Source: Candidatus Woesearchaeota archaeon CG10_big_fil_rev_8_21_14_0_10_44_13 (GTDB taxonomy: Archaea; Nanobdellota; Nanobdellia; Woesearchaeales; UBA12501). Taken from it: a stretch of DNA of 45,736 bases. The notes beneath the pieces were generated by a model. That model saw only the letters and a program-made list of their open reading frames with translations, was not told the DNA's origin and made no database searches. Shown here one piece after another: positions 25,858 through 33,418 of the stretch. The stretch covers positions 1 to 45,736 of the forward strand of contig PCXZ01000021.1 of the NCBI GenBank assembly GCA_002762985.1. The letters are read 5' to 3'. A program made the position numbers and the translations under genes. Position 1 is the stretch's first letter; each line of letters opens with the position of its first letter.

Positions 25858-25946
25858 AAATATTTATAAATCGTCGTTTTTTCTTGCGTTTTAATCAATC
25901 TATACTCATATAGAGTAGACAGAAACAGCAAAAGGGGGTTTGGAAA
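25858..25946 (+). promoter_or_regulatory. Promoter of the membrane pyrophosphatase gene
   Basis: A strong TATA box TATTTATAAA (25861-25870) preceded by purine-rich CACCAAAA as BRE. A leader of about 50 nt leads to the ATG at 25947, with AGGGGG as SD. The same CCACCAAAATATTTATAAAT string occurs at the end of the lgt-like gene. Confidence 0.55.
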
Positions 25947-28097
25947 ATGAGCGAAGTTTTATTGCTAGGCATTGTTTTAGGCATCAGCGTTATCGGTCTT
26001 CTTGCGGCATTCCTGCTCGCGAAGTGGGTCCTTAGGAGGGATACGGGGACCAAGGGCATGCAGGACATATCCAATGCGATCAAGGAAGGCGCTGAAGCTT
26101 TCATGAGGAGGCAGTTCAAGACAATAGTCGTCCTTGCAGTCGCATTCGCGGCAGTACTGTTCATAGGCTATGGCCTCATAAGGTCCCATAGGTCATTTGA
26201 TCCTGTGGATTCTTCATTGGGCCTTGCTTTCTGGATAACATTATCATTCGCTCTCGGAGCATTGTGCTCATTGATTGCAGGCTACATAGGGATGTGGGTC
26301 AGCATAAGGAGCAACATAAGGACGGCAGCAGCGACCATAAAGAGCGTCGATGACGGATTGAGGGTGGCTCTCAGGGGAGGAGCAGTCTCAGGCCTCATGG
26401 TTGTCGCTATGAGCCTTCTTGGAGTAGGCGGTTTGTATGCGCTTGTAAAATACACCACTTCTGTTGTTCCTTCACAAATCCCGTTCCTTATAGTGGGATA
26501 TGGTTTCGGAGCATCATTCGTCGCATTGTTCGCACAGCTTGGCGGCGGAATCTATACAAAGGCAGCAGATGTCGGAGCTGACCTTGTCGGAAAAGTAGAG
26601 GCAGGGATACCAGAGGATGATCCAAGGAACCCGGCAGTCATCGCAGACCTTGTTGGAGATAATGTTGGCGATTGCGCCGGAAGAGGGGCAGACCTTTTCG
26701 AATCCACGGCTGCAGAGAACATTGGAGCCATGATCCTGGGAGCCACAATGGCAATGGCAATACCTGATGTGAATCCAGCATGGGTCATCGGTGTCATGAT
26801 GTTCCCATTGATTGCAAGGGCATTCGGAATCATCGCCTCGATAATAGGCATAATGACGGTCAAAGTGAAAAAAGGCGAAGATCCAATGAAAGCACTGAAC
26901 AGGGGATATTATGTCTCTGCTGCACTGTCGATGATAGGATTCGGCATAGCGACAAGATGGCTTCTTTACAGCCCTACAGCGCCGAATGCGTGGTGGCATT
27001 TCTTCCTTGCAGGGATAGTGGGAGTTTTGGCATCAATCGCTTTTGTCTATATCACCCAGTATTATACTGAATACAAATACAGGCCTACAAAGTCGATTGC
27101 AGAGGCAAGCAAGACTGGGCCCGCGACAAACATAATCACAGGGATCTCAGTAGGCCTTGAAAGCACGGCGCTGCCCGTGATTACGATATCTGTTGCGATA
27201 CTCGCAGCTTATTATCTCGGCAAGACGTCAGGATTCGAGCATGCAGGATTGTTCGGAACAGCAGTAGCCACTATGGGCATGCTTGCGACAGCAGCTTATA
27301 TACTTGCGATGGACACATTCGGACCGATTGCAGACAATGCAGGCGGAATCATAGAGATGAGCCACCAGCCTAAGCAGGTGAGAGACAAGGCTGACAGGCT
27401 TGATGCTGTAGGCAATACGACAAAGGCATTGACGAAAGGATATGCGATAGGCTCAGCAGCGCTGGCCGCATTCTTATTGTTCAGCGCTTATCTTGATGAG
27501 GTAAAGAATTACGGCTCAGCATTGACGGCAGTGGATATAGCAAAGCCTGAAGTGTTTGTAGGAGCATTATTGGGAGCCATGCTCGTGTTCCTGTTCTCTT
27601 CCCTTGCGATAAGGGCAGTAGGGAAAGCGGCTTACTATGTGATAAATGACGTACGCGCTCAGTTCAAGGAGAAGCCGGGCATCCTGAAAGGGACGCAGAA
27701 ACCGGACTATGGAAGGACAGTTGATATTGTCACAAGAGGCGCATTGAAGGAGATGGTCCTGCCGGGATTATTGGCAGTAGCAATGCCAGTTGCTGTCGGA
27801 TTATTGTTCAGGCTTTTAGGAGTAGGCGCTGAGGCAGTCGCAGCATTCCTGATGGTAGGAACTATCGCGGGCATATTGATGGCATTGTTCCTGAACAATG
27901 GCGGAGGAGCCTGGGATAATGCGAAGAAATACATCGAGACAGGCAAGCTAGGCGGAAAAGGCTCTGCTACGCACAAGGCAGCAGTAGTAGGGGATACTGT
28001 CGGAGACCCTTTCAAGGATACTGCGGGGCCATCGCTGCACGTGCTGATAAAGCTGCTGGCGACGATAACGCTGGTACTGGCGCCTCTGTTCATATGA
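25947..28097 (+). CDS. hppA: Membrane-bound ion-translocating pyrophosphatase, K+-independent type
   Basis: 716 residues, about 15-16 transmembrane helices. The active-site loop DVGADLVGKVEAGIPEDDPRNPAVIADLVGDNVGDCAGRGADLFES is diagnostic (motifs near residues 205-250), with a second acidic site NAGGIIEMS and a third GDTVGDPFKDTAGPS at the C-terminus. GNTTKALTKG has Lys493 where K+-dependent enzymes have Ala, marking the K+-independent class, normally proton pumps. It hydrolyses pyrophosphate from biosynthesis and pumps ions outward, which would feed the A-ATPase encoded 2.7 kb away on the other strand. Length is normal. A T-rich terminator follows. Confidence 0.97.
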   Translation: MSEVLLLGIVLGISVIGLLAAFLLAKWVLRRDTGTKGMQDISNAIKEGAEAFMRRQFKTIVVLAVAFAAVLFIGYGLIRSHRSFDPVDSSLGLAFWITLSFALGALCSLIAGYIGMWVSIRSNIRTAAATIKSVDDGLRVALRGGAVSGLMVVAMSLLGVGGLYALVKYTTSVVPSQIPFLIVGYGFGASFVALFAQLGGGIYTKAADVGADLVGKVEAGIPEDDPRNPAVIADLVGDNVGDCAGRGADLFESTAAENIGAMILGATMAMAIPDVNPAWVIGVMMFPLIARAFGIIASIIGIMTVKVKKGEDPMKALNRGYYVSAALSMIGFGIATRWLLYSPTAPNAWWHFFLAGIVGVLASIAFVYITQYYTEYKYRPTKSIAEASKTGPATNIITGISVGLESTALPVITISVAILAAYYLGKTSGFEHAGLFGTAVATMGMLATAAYILAMDTFGPIADNAGGIIEMSHQPKQVRDKADRLDAVGNTTKALTKGYAIGSAALAAFLLFSAYLDEVKNYGSALTAVDIAKPEVFVGALLGAMLVFLFSSLAIRAVGKAAYYVINDVRAQFKEKPGILKGTQKPDYGRTVDIVTRGALKEMVLPGLLAVAMPVAVGLLFRLLGVGAEAVAAFLMVGTIAGILMALFLNNGGGAWDNAKKYIETGKLGGKGSATHKAAVVGDTVGDPFKDTAGPSLHVLIKLLATITLVLAPLFI

Positions 28098-28108
28098 ATT
28101 AAGAATCT

Positions 28109-28146
28109 ATTTTTATCTTTTTTTCTCTTATTTTTTTTCTTGTTTT
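28109..28146 (+). terminator. T-rich terminator after hppA
   Basis: Three long T-tracts (TTTTTATC, TTTTTTTCTC, TTTTTTTTCTTG) directly follow the hppA stop, typical of archaeal intrinsic termination without a hairpin. Confidence 0.6.
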
Positions 28147-28213
28147 CCATATATCCTCTTCTAATACCTCTTTTTTCAATAGTTTTTTATAATACCCTCC
28201 AATAATAAGCTCC

Positions 28214-29233
28214 ATGGGCTTTTTAGATTTAATCAAAGGGAACACTGAGTTTGAGATCAGGGGGAAGAGGATTTTGATAGTTGGGCAAGCGGAGAAAGAG
28301 GTGATTGATCTCATAAAACAGGCATTTGAGGCGATAGCGCAAAAAAGCACGATTCTGAACTATTTTACCGATTTAGAGATTGTTTTGGAGACAAAATCAA
28401 TCAACGAATCGGACCTTCTCCTTTCAAAACCGGATTCATCTCTTATAGCTGAGGTTAGGTCCAGCGATGTGAGGCTAGGCAAAGACAGGATACATTTCTC
28501 TTCAGATGTGCTGAAAGCTTTGGTCGCAGAGAATGCTGCAAAACAAGGCGATATAGGCCTAAGAAAACTGACAAACGGGTTATACCATGAATTGACGCAT
28601 CTTCTGCAATACAAGATAGGCAGGCTTAAGCAGATGAAAGATGCGAATTACAGGATAAGGGGCAAATTCCTTACGACATCATCATTTGCCTCATTCATCT
28701 CATTTTTTAATTCAGATTATGATATAAAAGATCTCAGGAGCCATCTTATGAATTTCATGCAGGCAATCATGGCAGAGGGATTGGCTGATTATTCTGAGGA
28801 GATGATAAGGGGCACGGACATAAATGAGGAATTCTTCCGTGATCACCATCGGTCAGCTGAGATATCGGCGCAGGATATAAAATCAAAATGGGAACGGGTA
28901 TTGGAGCAGCATAAGAAAAAAAGCAAAAGTTCTTTTGACAATGAAGTCCTGAAATCATACCATTCAGCATTGCTCAGGGCGTTTGAGGATAAAAGATATG
29001 CCATGGGCCTGCATATGGTAGATTCAATCCTCCAGTATGATAAAAAGATGAGCCTAGAGAAGTTGATCAGGATGGGCTATCTTAAATTCATAAAGATTTA
29101 CGAGAACTCGATGGGCAGGATGAGACTGCAGCCAGTGGTCTCTGTGAACAGCGGCAGGGGGATACTGGATTATGACAGGATGCTGAAGCAGGGTGCAGAC
29201 GCATTGAAGAAATCCAGATGGAAGTGGTTTTAG
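28214..29233 (+). CDS. Predicted gluzincin-type zinc metalloprotein
   Basis: 339 residues, cytosolic by sequence. LYHELTHLL gives HExxH at residues 125-129, and AEGLADYSEEM puts a candidate third ligand (Glu188) about 60 residues later, the order of gluzincins. N-terminal MGFLDLIKGN is an amphipathic stretch like those that contact membranes. The remainder is helical and basic with no family I recognise. Substrate and activity unknown; a protease is the default reading, but inactive variants exist. The upstream gap 28147-28213 shows no TATA box I can call with confidence, and the next gene has its own TATA box (CTTTATAAAA near 29291). Confidence 0.6.
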   Translation: MGFLDLIKGNTEFEIRGKRILIVGQAEKEVIDLIKQAFEAIAQKSTILNYFTDLEIVLETKSINESDLLLSKPDSSLIAEVRSSDVRLGKDRIHFSSDVLKALVAENAAKQGDIGLRKLTNGLYHELTHLLQYKIGRLKQMKDANYRIRGKFLTTSSFASFISFFNSDYDIKDLRSHLMNFMQAIMAEGLADYSEEMIRGTDINEEFFRDHHRSAEISAQDIKSKWERVLEQHKKKSKSSFDNEVLKSYHSALLRAFEDKRYAMGLHMVDSILQYDKKMSLEKLIRMGYLKFIKIYENSMGRMRLQPVVSVNSGRGILDYDRMLKQGADALKKSRWKWF

Positions 29234-29333
29234 GTTTTCTCTATAATCATTTCTATTTTTACCACCACTTAGTAACTACAAAACCGAAAACTTTATAAAA
29301 CCCAGGTGTTTTAAGGCTTATAGAAGGCTATAA

Positions 29334-30305
29334 ATGCCGAAAAGGGTGGAAATGATACATACAGATTATGCCTCAAAAGAGAGAATACACAGCCAAAAAG
29401 CGGCTTTAAAAGGGTGCAATAGGCGCTTTTCTAATAGGAATTCCCGCAATCCCCATAGCGATGGCTTTCTTTCAGGCCTGAATCAACACAAGTATACTAT
29501 TGCAGCATCAGTGATTACAGTCCTATTGTCAGCAAAAGCAGCCTTTACAGGAATGCAATATCTTCTCAAAGACAGGCCGCAGACTTACCATACAGACCTC
29601 TCAAGAAGCCAGCCGATCAAGGCAGCACAGACAACCGAAAGCAACCTTGAGAGGATTGCGCAGGATAATCATATCATTATCCAGCCTGCACAAGCAGATG
29701 TAAATCCTATTCCTCAGGCAAGGCCTGCAGCTGGAACTAAACAAGAGGCAAAAGCGACAGCAGCTCCAGTGAAATCTGTCGATATTCTCGCAGGCTACAT
29801 AAAGCAGACATATGACGGATGGAACAAAAAACATAATAAGACTATGGGGGGAGATACTGCAAAAACCTATGCAGGATGGATAAACAAATACGCAGCCCAG
29901 TACAAAATCGATCCTCTGTTTCTCGCAGCCCTCATATCCCATGAGAGCAGGTTCACTAATGCGAATGGCGATCTTGATTCGTCAAATTATTCAGAAGGAT
30001 TGGGCCAGATAAGGAAACTAACACAGAAGGATATAAGGAAGCTGATGAAAAAGAAAGGCGAGGATATCAGGCAGAAAGGTGCGAGTGATCCTGAGACCGG
30101 GATCCATATGGCTGCATTCTATCTCAGTTATCTCAGGGACAGCAAGGATATCTCCTTGTGGCGCGCTTTCGGCCATTACAACGGCGGGCCCGGTTTCATG
30201 AACGAAAAATACGCAAACAAGATCATGGGGGAGTATAACGGGATACAGGTATATTTCACCTCGCGTCAGAATTCTGCAAGAAGCAGTGTTGTAGGGATGA
30301 GATGA
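29334..30305 (+). CDS. Membrane-anchored lytic-transglycosylase-like (SLT) protein
   Basis: 323 residues. A basic N-terminus (1-50) is followed by one hydrophobic helix (about 54-78), a disordered Pro/Ala/Gln linker (90-150), then an SLT/goose-lysozyme-like domain: YKIDPLFLAALISHESRF with the catalytic Glu204, SEGLGQIR (220-227), PETGIHMAAFYLSYL and AFGHYNGGPG (279-287). These are the family signature motifs. In bacteria the enzymes cleave peptidoglycan; most archaea have none, so targets may be bacterial neighbours, a pseudomurein-like wall or some other glycan. Orientation with an N-terminal anchor places the domain outside the cell. Start at 29334 follows a TATA box; an alternative ATG at 29352 would keep everything important. 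Confidence 0.8.
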   Translation: MPKRVEMIHTDYASKERIHSQKAALKGCNRRFSNRNSRNPHSDGFLSGLNQHKYTIAASVITVLLSAKAAFTGMQYLLKDRPQTYHTDLSRSQPIKAAQTTESNLERIAQDNHIIIQPAQADVNPIPQARPAAGTKQEAKATAAPVKSVDILAGYIKQTYDGWNKKHNKTMGGDTAKTYAGWINKYAAQYKIDPLFLAALISHESRFTNANGDLDSSNYSEGLGQIRKLTQKDIRKLMKKKGEDIRQKGASDPETGIHMAAFYLSYLRDSKDISLWRAFGHYNGGPGFMNEKYANKIMGEYNGIQVYFTSRQNSARSSVVGMR

Positions 30306-30385
30306 ACATATCTAACAAGAACTTTTAATCTCAAAACAATAATATTTATATTCTATCAGAGAATGTCTTTGGCTAGGGGGTTTCC

Positions 30386-31603
30386 ATGGACATAAAATGC
30401 CTTCAGTGCAAAGGACGTCATTTCTGCGGCAGGAGCTTCTGCCCGATCCAGGTAAAGATAGCTTCGCAGAAGAAGGTGAATCAAGGGGCAAAGCAGGACT
30501 ATTTCGGCGAAGCCCCCAATGTCTTTGTAGGCCATTACGGCTATCCTAATCTCAATGTGGGATTTCTTAATGTTGAGGAATATGCCCAGCATGATGATCC
30601 CCTGTTGTGGAGCAAAGAAGGGTATGACATAAACAGGATAATCAGCCTGAGGAGCGAGCTCATAAACTCTAATTTCAAGGTTGAGATAAGGGATGTCAGG
30701 GGCAATAATAACAAATACCTTGAGATGGGCAAGGAGATAGCCATGGCATCTGAGCCTGTCGATGTCGAGGTGAATCTTGAGAAAAAGCCGCATTTCTCTC
30801 TGAATTTCAGCCAGGACACTGCCCCTTATGGGCCGAGAGTCAAGCTGAAGAAAGCAGAGATCACAGAGAACCCTAAGATCCCGGCCAAAGTCGAGAAAGT
30901 CGTCGATGACATCGACCTCAAGGCGAATGATGCTGTGAACCTTCTGTATGAAAAAGGATTTGACGAGCATTACCTGACGAAACTGTTCAGCGTAGGCAAT
31001 CTTGGCGTGAAGACCCAGAGGAAGATTGTTCCGACAAGATGGAGCATAACTGCAGTCGATGACAGCCTGTGCAAGAACCTGCTTAATGGCATCAGAGAAT
31101 GCCCAGAGACAGGCTATCTTGCCTATTTCGGCGGCCATCTGGGCAATTATTACCTTATCCTTTTCTTCCCTGATGTCTGGAGCTATGAGCTTTTTGAGAC
31201 TTATGTCGGGAATGCCGATTATGCATGGCCTTTTGCGACGGATCATGAAGGCCATAATGGGAGGAAGGATTACGCGGATAACACCGCAGGAGGATATTAT
31301 GCTGCAAGGCTGGCGATCGCTGAAAAGCTCTCTGAGATCAGGAGGCAGGGCTCCTGCCTTTGCCTGAGGTTCATCACGAATGAATATTGGGCTCCTTTGG
31401 GTGTCTGGGTCGTGAGAGAAGCGACAAGGAAAGCCATGAAAGCAAAGCCCTTGGAGTTCGGAAGCAAGGAACTGATGCTCAACTATGCGAAACAGCTCGT
31501 GAAAAGGAAGTTTGGGTATGAGCTGGACAATATCCTTGGGAAGAGCGTATTGCTGAGGCAGATGAAGACGCAGAGGAAGCTAAAAAATTACATTTCTCAA
31601 TAA
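30386..31603 (+). CDS. nreA: NreA-type archaeal DNA repair protein
   Basis: 405 residues. The N-terminal CLQCKGRHFCGRSFC holds a four-Cys zinc site, and the body has conserved phrases of the archaeal Nre family such as VGHYGYPNLNVG, RVKLKKAEI, VPTRWSITAVDD and GGYYAARLAIAEKL. The C-terminus QRKLKNYISQ fits a PCNA-interacting motif (QxxLxxY-I), as known for Nre proteins; NreA is linked to repair of alkylation or mitomycin damage in haloarchaea. The last 24 bp overlap the convergent gene's 3' end, so that this motif is read opposite another protein. TATA AATATTTATA (30341-30350). Well supported by family recall. Confidence 0.88.
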   Translation: MDIKCLQCKGRHFCGRSFCPIQVKIASQKKVNQGAKQDYFGEAPNVFVGHYGYPNLNVGFLNVEEYAQHDDPLLWSKEGYDINRIISLRSELINSNFKVEIRDVRGNNNKYLEMGKEIAMASEPVDVEVNLEKKPHFSLNFSQDTAPYGPRVKLKKAEITENPKIPAKVEKVVDDIDLKANDAVNLLYEKGFDEHYLTKLFSVGNLGVKTQRKIVPTRWSITAVDDSLCKNLLNGIRECPETGYLAYFGGHLGNYYLILFFPDVWSYELFETYVGNADYAWPFATDHEGHNGRKDYADNTAGGYYAARLAIAEKLSEIRRQGSCLCLRFITNEYWAPLGVWVVREATRKAMKAKPLEFGSKELMLNYAKQLVKRKFGYELDNILGKSVLLRQMKTQRKLKNYISQ

Positions 31604-32593
31604 GAAGACGAGGATGATGCAGTTTACGACTTCCATTATCCAAGCCGGCAAGAACCTCTTTTTCTTGTAGTAATAGAAAGCGATGAGCGGGCTTTGCACT
31701 ATCAGGACGACAGCATAGGATATCAAATATATTGCTATTATGCTTCCGAAGAAGACAAAGATTCCGGCATTGAAGATGTAATAAAACACCTTCAGCACAG
31801 GCTTTGCGCTCCTGAAAGCCTTGAAAGTGAGCTGCGCGACTGCATTGTATGTAAGCACCATAGCAAGCAATGTGAACATGCCGCTCGAATCGAAATACAC
31901 AAGCACGACGTCAACGATTGCAACAGCTATCTGGACTCTCTTATTGCTCAGGAAGGTCTTCTCAAGTGTCTTTGAAAGTTCCACTACTACCCTCGAGAAC
32001 CAAGGTATCAATTTCACGCTCAGTATCAGGCCATAAATCGCCAGAAGGAAATAGACCTCATCCTTGCTCGGCGTTGTAAGGAAAACCATGAGGTCGACGA
32101 AGAACAGCATCCACAATGACCTTTCTATGAAATTCGATGAAAAAAGATAATTCTTGAGCATCTCAAGGAAGACATTATGGCCCTTTGAAGATTTATTGTC
32201 ATAGCCGTATTTGAGCTTCGAGTAAGCGATCCAGATGTTTGCTATGAGGAAAACCACTATCAATGCATAATTCGATGTCGTCTTCACAGTCTCGAAAAAA
32301 CCAAGCGCGAAACCTTTTGTTATAAGATAAAATACATAAAGGAAATGACCGTAGATTGTTATCGGATTGTATCCCAATGATTTTATGTGCAAAATCTCAT
32401 TTGAGATGCCGAGTGCAGGGAAATGAGAAGGATTAAGGTTGAAATCGATGAATCCTATGAGGCCCAATGCAGTGAGGACAAGCACTATATACTCGATGTT
32501 CTCTGCGAGCTTTATTATAAGGAACTCGACACTGAGCTTTTCGAAGTTAGGATTATGCTTTAATGCCTCATACCTCTTTTCAAGCGAAGTCAT
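31580..32593 (-). CDS. Polytopic membrane protein, unknown
   Basis: 337 residues, with about seven to eight hydrophobic segments (for example EYIVLVLTALGLIGFIDF, YALIVVFLIANIWIAY, VYFLLAIYGLILSVKLI, IVQSPLIAFYYY). Short charged loops lie between and the extreme N-terminus is soluble (RYEALKHN). I do not recognise a transporter signature. It is convergent with NreA and the two genes overlap by 24 bp at their 3' ends. A small zinc-finger gene lies upstream on the same strand, 55 bp away. Membrane location is secure, function is not. Confidence 0.75.
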   Translation of the reverse strand: MTSLEKRYEALKHNPNFEKLSVEFLIIKLAENIEYIVLVLTALGLIGFIDFNLNPSHFPALGISNEILHIKSLGYNPITIYGHFLYVFYLITKGFALGFFETVKTTSNYALIVVFLIANIWIAYSKLKYGYDNKSSKGHNVFLEMLKNYLFSSNFIERSLWMLFFVDLMVFLTTPSKDEVYFLLAIYGLILSVKLIPWFSRVVVELSKTLEKTFLSNKRVQIAVAIVDVVLVYFDSSGMFTLLAMVLTYNAVAQLTFKAFRSAKPVLKVFYYIFNAGIFVFFGSIIAIYLISYAVVLIVQSPLIAFYYYKKKRFLPAWIMEVVNCIILVFLLRNVIF

Positions 32594-32648
32594 GACAAGG
32601 AAGAAAAATCAGTGGTAAATAAAGGTTGCGGTTATGCCCCTGGCTGCG

Positions 32649-32795
32649 CTATCTGTCTTTCATCTCCATATACTTCTCAGTGCAGTCAGCAGAGCAGAAA
32701 TACTCCTCTTCTGAGTTCATATCTCCGATTGCCAGAAACTCCTTCTTGCATACCTTGCATTTTGCTATCTTCTGCGCTTGTGTAAGAAAATCCAT
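32649..32795 (-). CDS. Small TRASH/YHS-like zinc-finger protein
   Basis: 48 residues, read from the ATG at 32795 with SD GAGGGG just upstream and a TATA box CTTTATATAT further up. The zinc motif is CKVC (Cys13, Cys16), an EF-L-AIGDM spacer, then FCSADC (Cys34, Cys38): CxxC-x17-CxxxC, the treble-clef pattern of TRASH/MYM/YHS fingers. Such small proteins bind metals or other proteins. A related domain with the same FCSxxC phrase ends the protein at 37680-37982, suggesting paralogues. Short but well supported by motif, SD and promoter. Confidence 0.75.
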   Translation of the reverse strand: MDFLTQAQKIAKCKVCKKEFLAIGDMNSEEEYFCSADCTEKYMEMKDR

Positions 32796-32925
32796 CCCAA
32801 CCCCTCTGGCTCTTAGACTCAGATATAACTTAGTATAGGAAGTGAGATATATAAAGGTTTTGGTCGGGGCAATGGCTAAAAATGGCCAAAACAGGGTAAA
32901 AAAAGAAAATAAATATCAGGAAGGG

Positions 32926-33342
32926 TTAATCTCTTTTGTTGAAGATGGGCTCTTCCCTTTCCTCAAGCGTGGTTTCGCAGCTCCTGCATCTGATCTCATA
33001 TGTGTTGTATCTTACTCCTGCCACGCCCGTCACCCTCTCTTCAGTACTCTCAACCTGGGTCAATGGGTCTGTCTTGTCATGCACAAGCACGTGCCCCTCG
33101 ACAATTCCGCAGTTCTTGCATGAGTAATTTGCAGGCACTTTAAGCTGCGTCCTTGGACTCACTGTCCCATCATAGAATTTTCCATCGCTCTCTATGACAT
33201 CTTCCCCGGGATGCGCTGCTCTTACAAGCTCGCCCACATTTTCGAATGTCCTTGGTTTTTCAAGAATATTTGCTGCCAATACCGCTTCTCTTGCCCTTAC
33301 TGATGCTATTATTTCAGGATCAACTCTTATTCCATATACCAT
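32926..33342 (-). CDS. Zinc-ribbon protein, unknown
   Basis: 138 residues from the ATG at 33342, chosen because GGGAGGG lies 7 bp upstream; an in-frame TTG 15 bp earlier is unlikely. CKNC (75-78) and CRSC (119-122) form a zinc ribbon in the C-terminal half, and the N-terminal half carries RVDPEIIASVRAREAVLAANIL and a conserved-looking HPGEDVIE. No catalytic motif. Upstream, minus-strand TATA ATTTATAAATT (about 33400) is followed by an 11-bp palindrome GATACTGTATC (33387-33397), a possible operator. Family not recognised. Confidence 0.7.
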   Translation of the reverse strand: MVYGIRVDPEIIASVRAREAVLAANILEKPRTFENVGELVRAAHPGEDVIESDGKFYDGTVSPRTQLKVPANYSCKNCGIVEGHVLVHDKTDPLTQVESTEERVTGVAGVRYNTYEIRCRSCETTLEEREEPIFNKRD

Positions 33343-33418
33343 ATTAATCCCTCCCAAAATATTTCTGATAGAACCCCTTTTACACTGATACTGTATCGGG
33401 AATTTATAAATATTGCGC

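Noticed and set aside
30356-31255. 299-codon minus-strand frame opposite nreA
   Set aside because: NreA on the plus strand has recognisable motifs, an SD/TATA context and a zinc site; the opposite frame has none.
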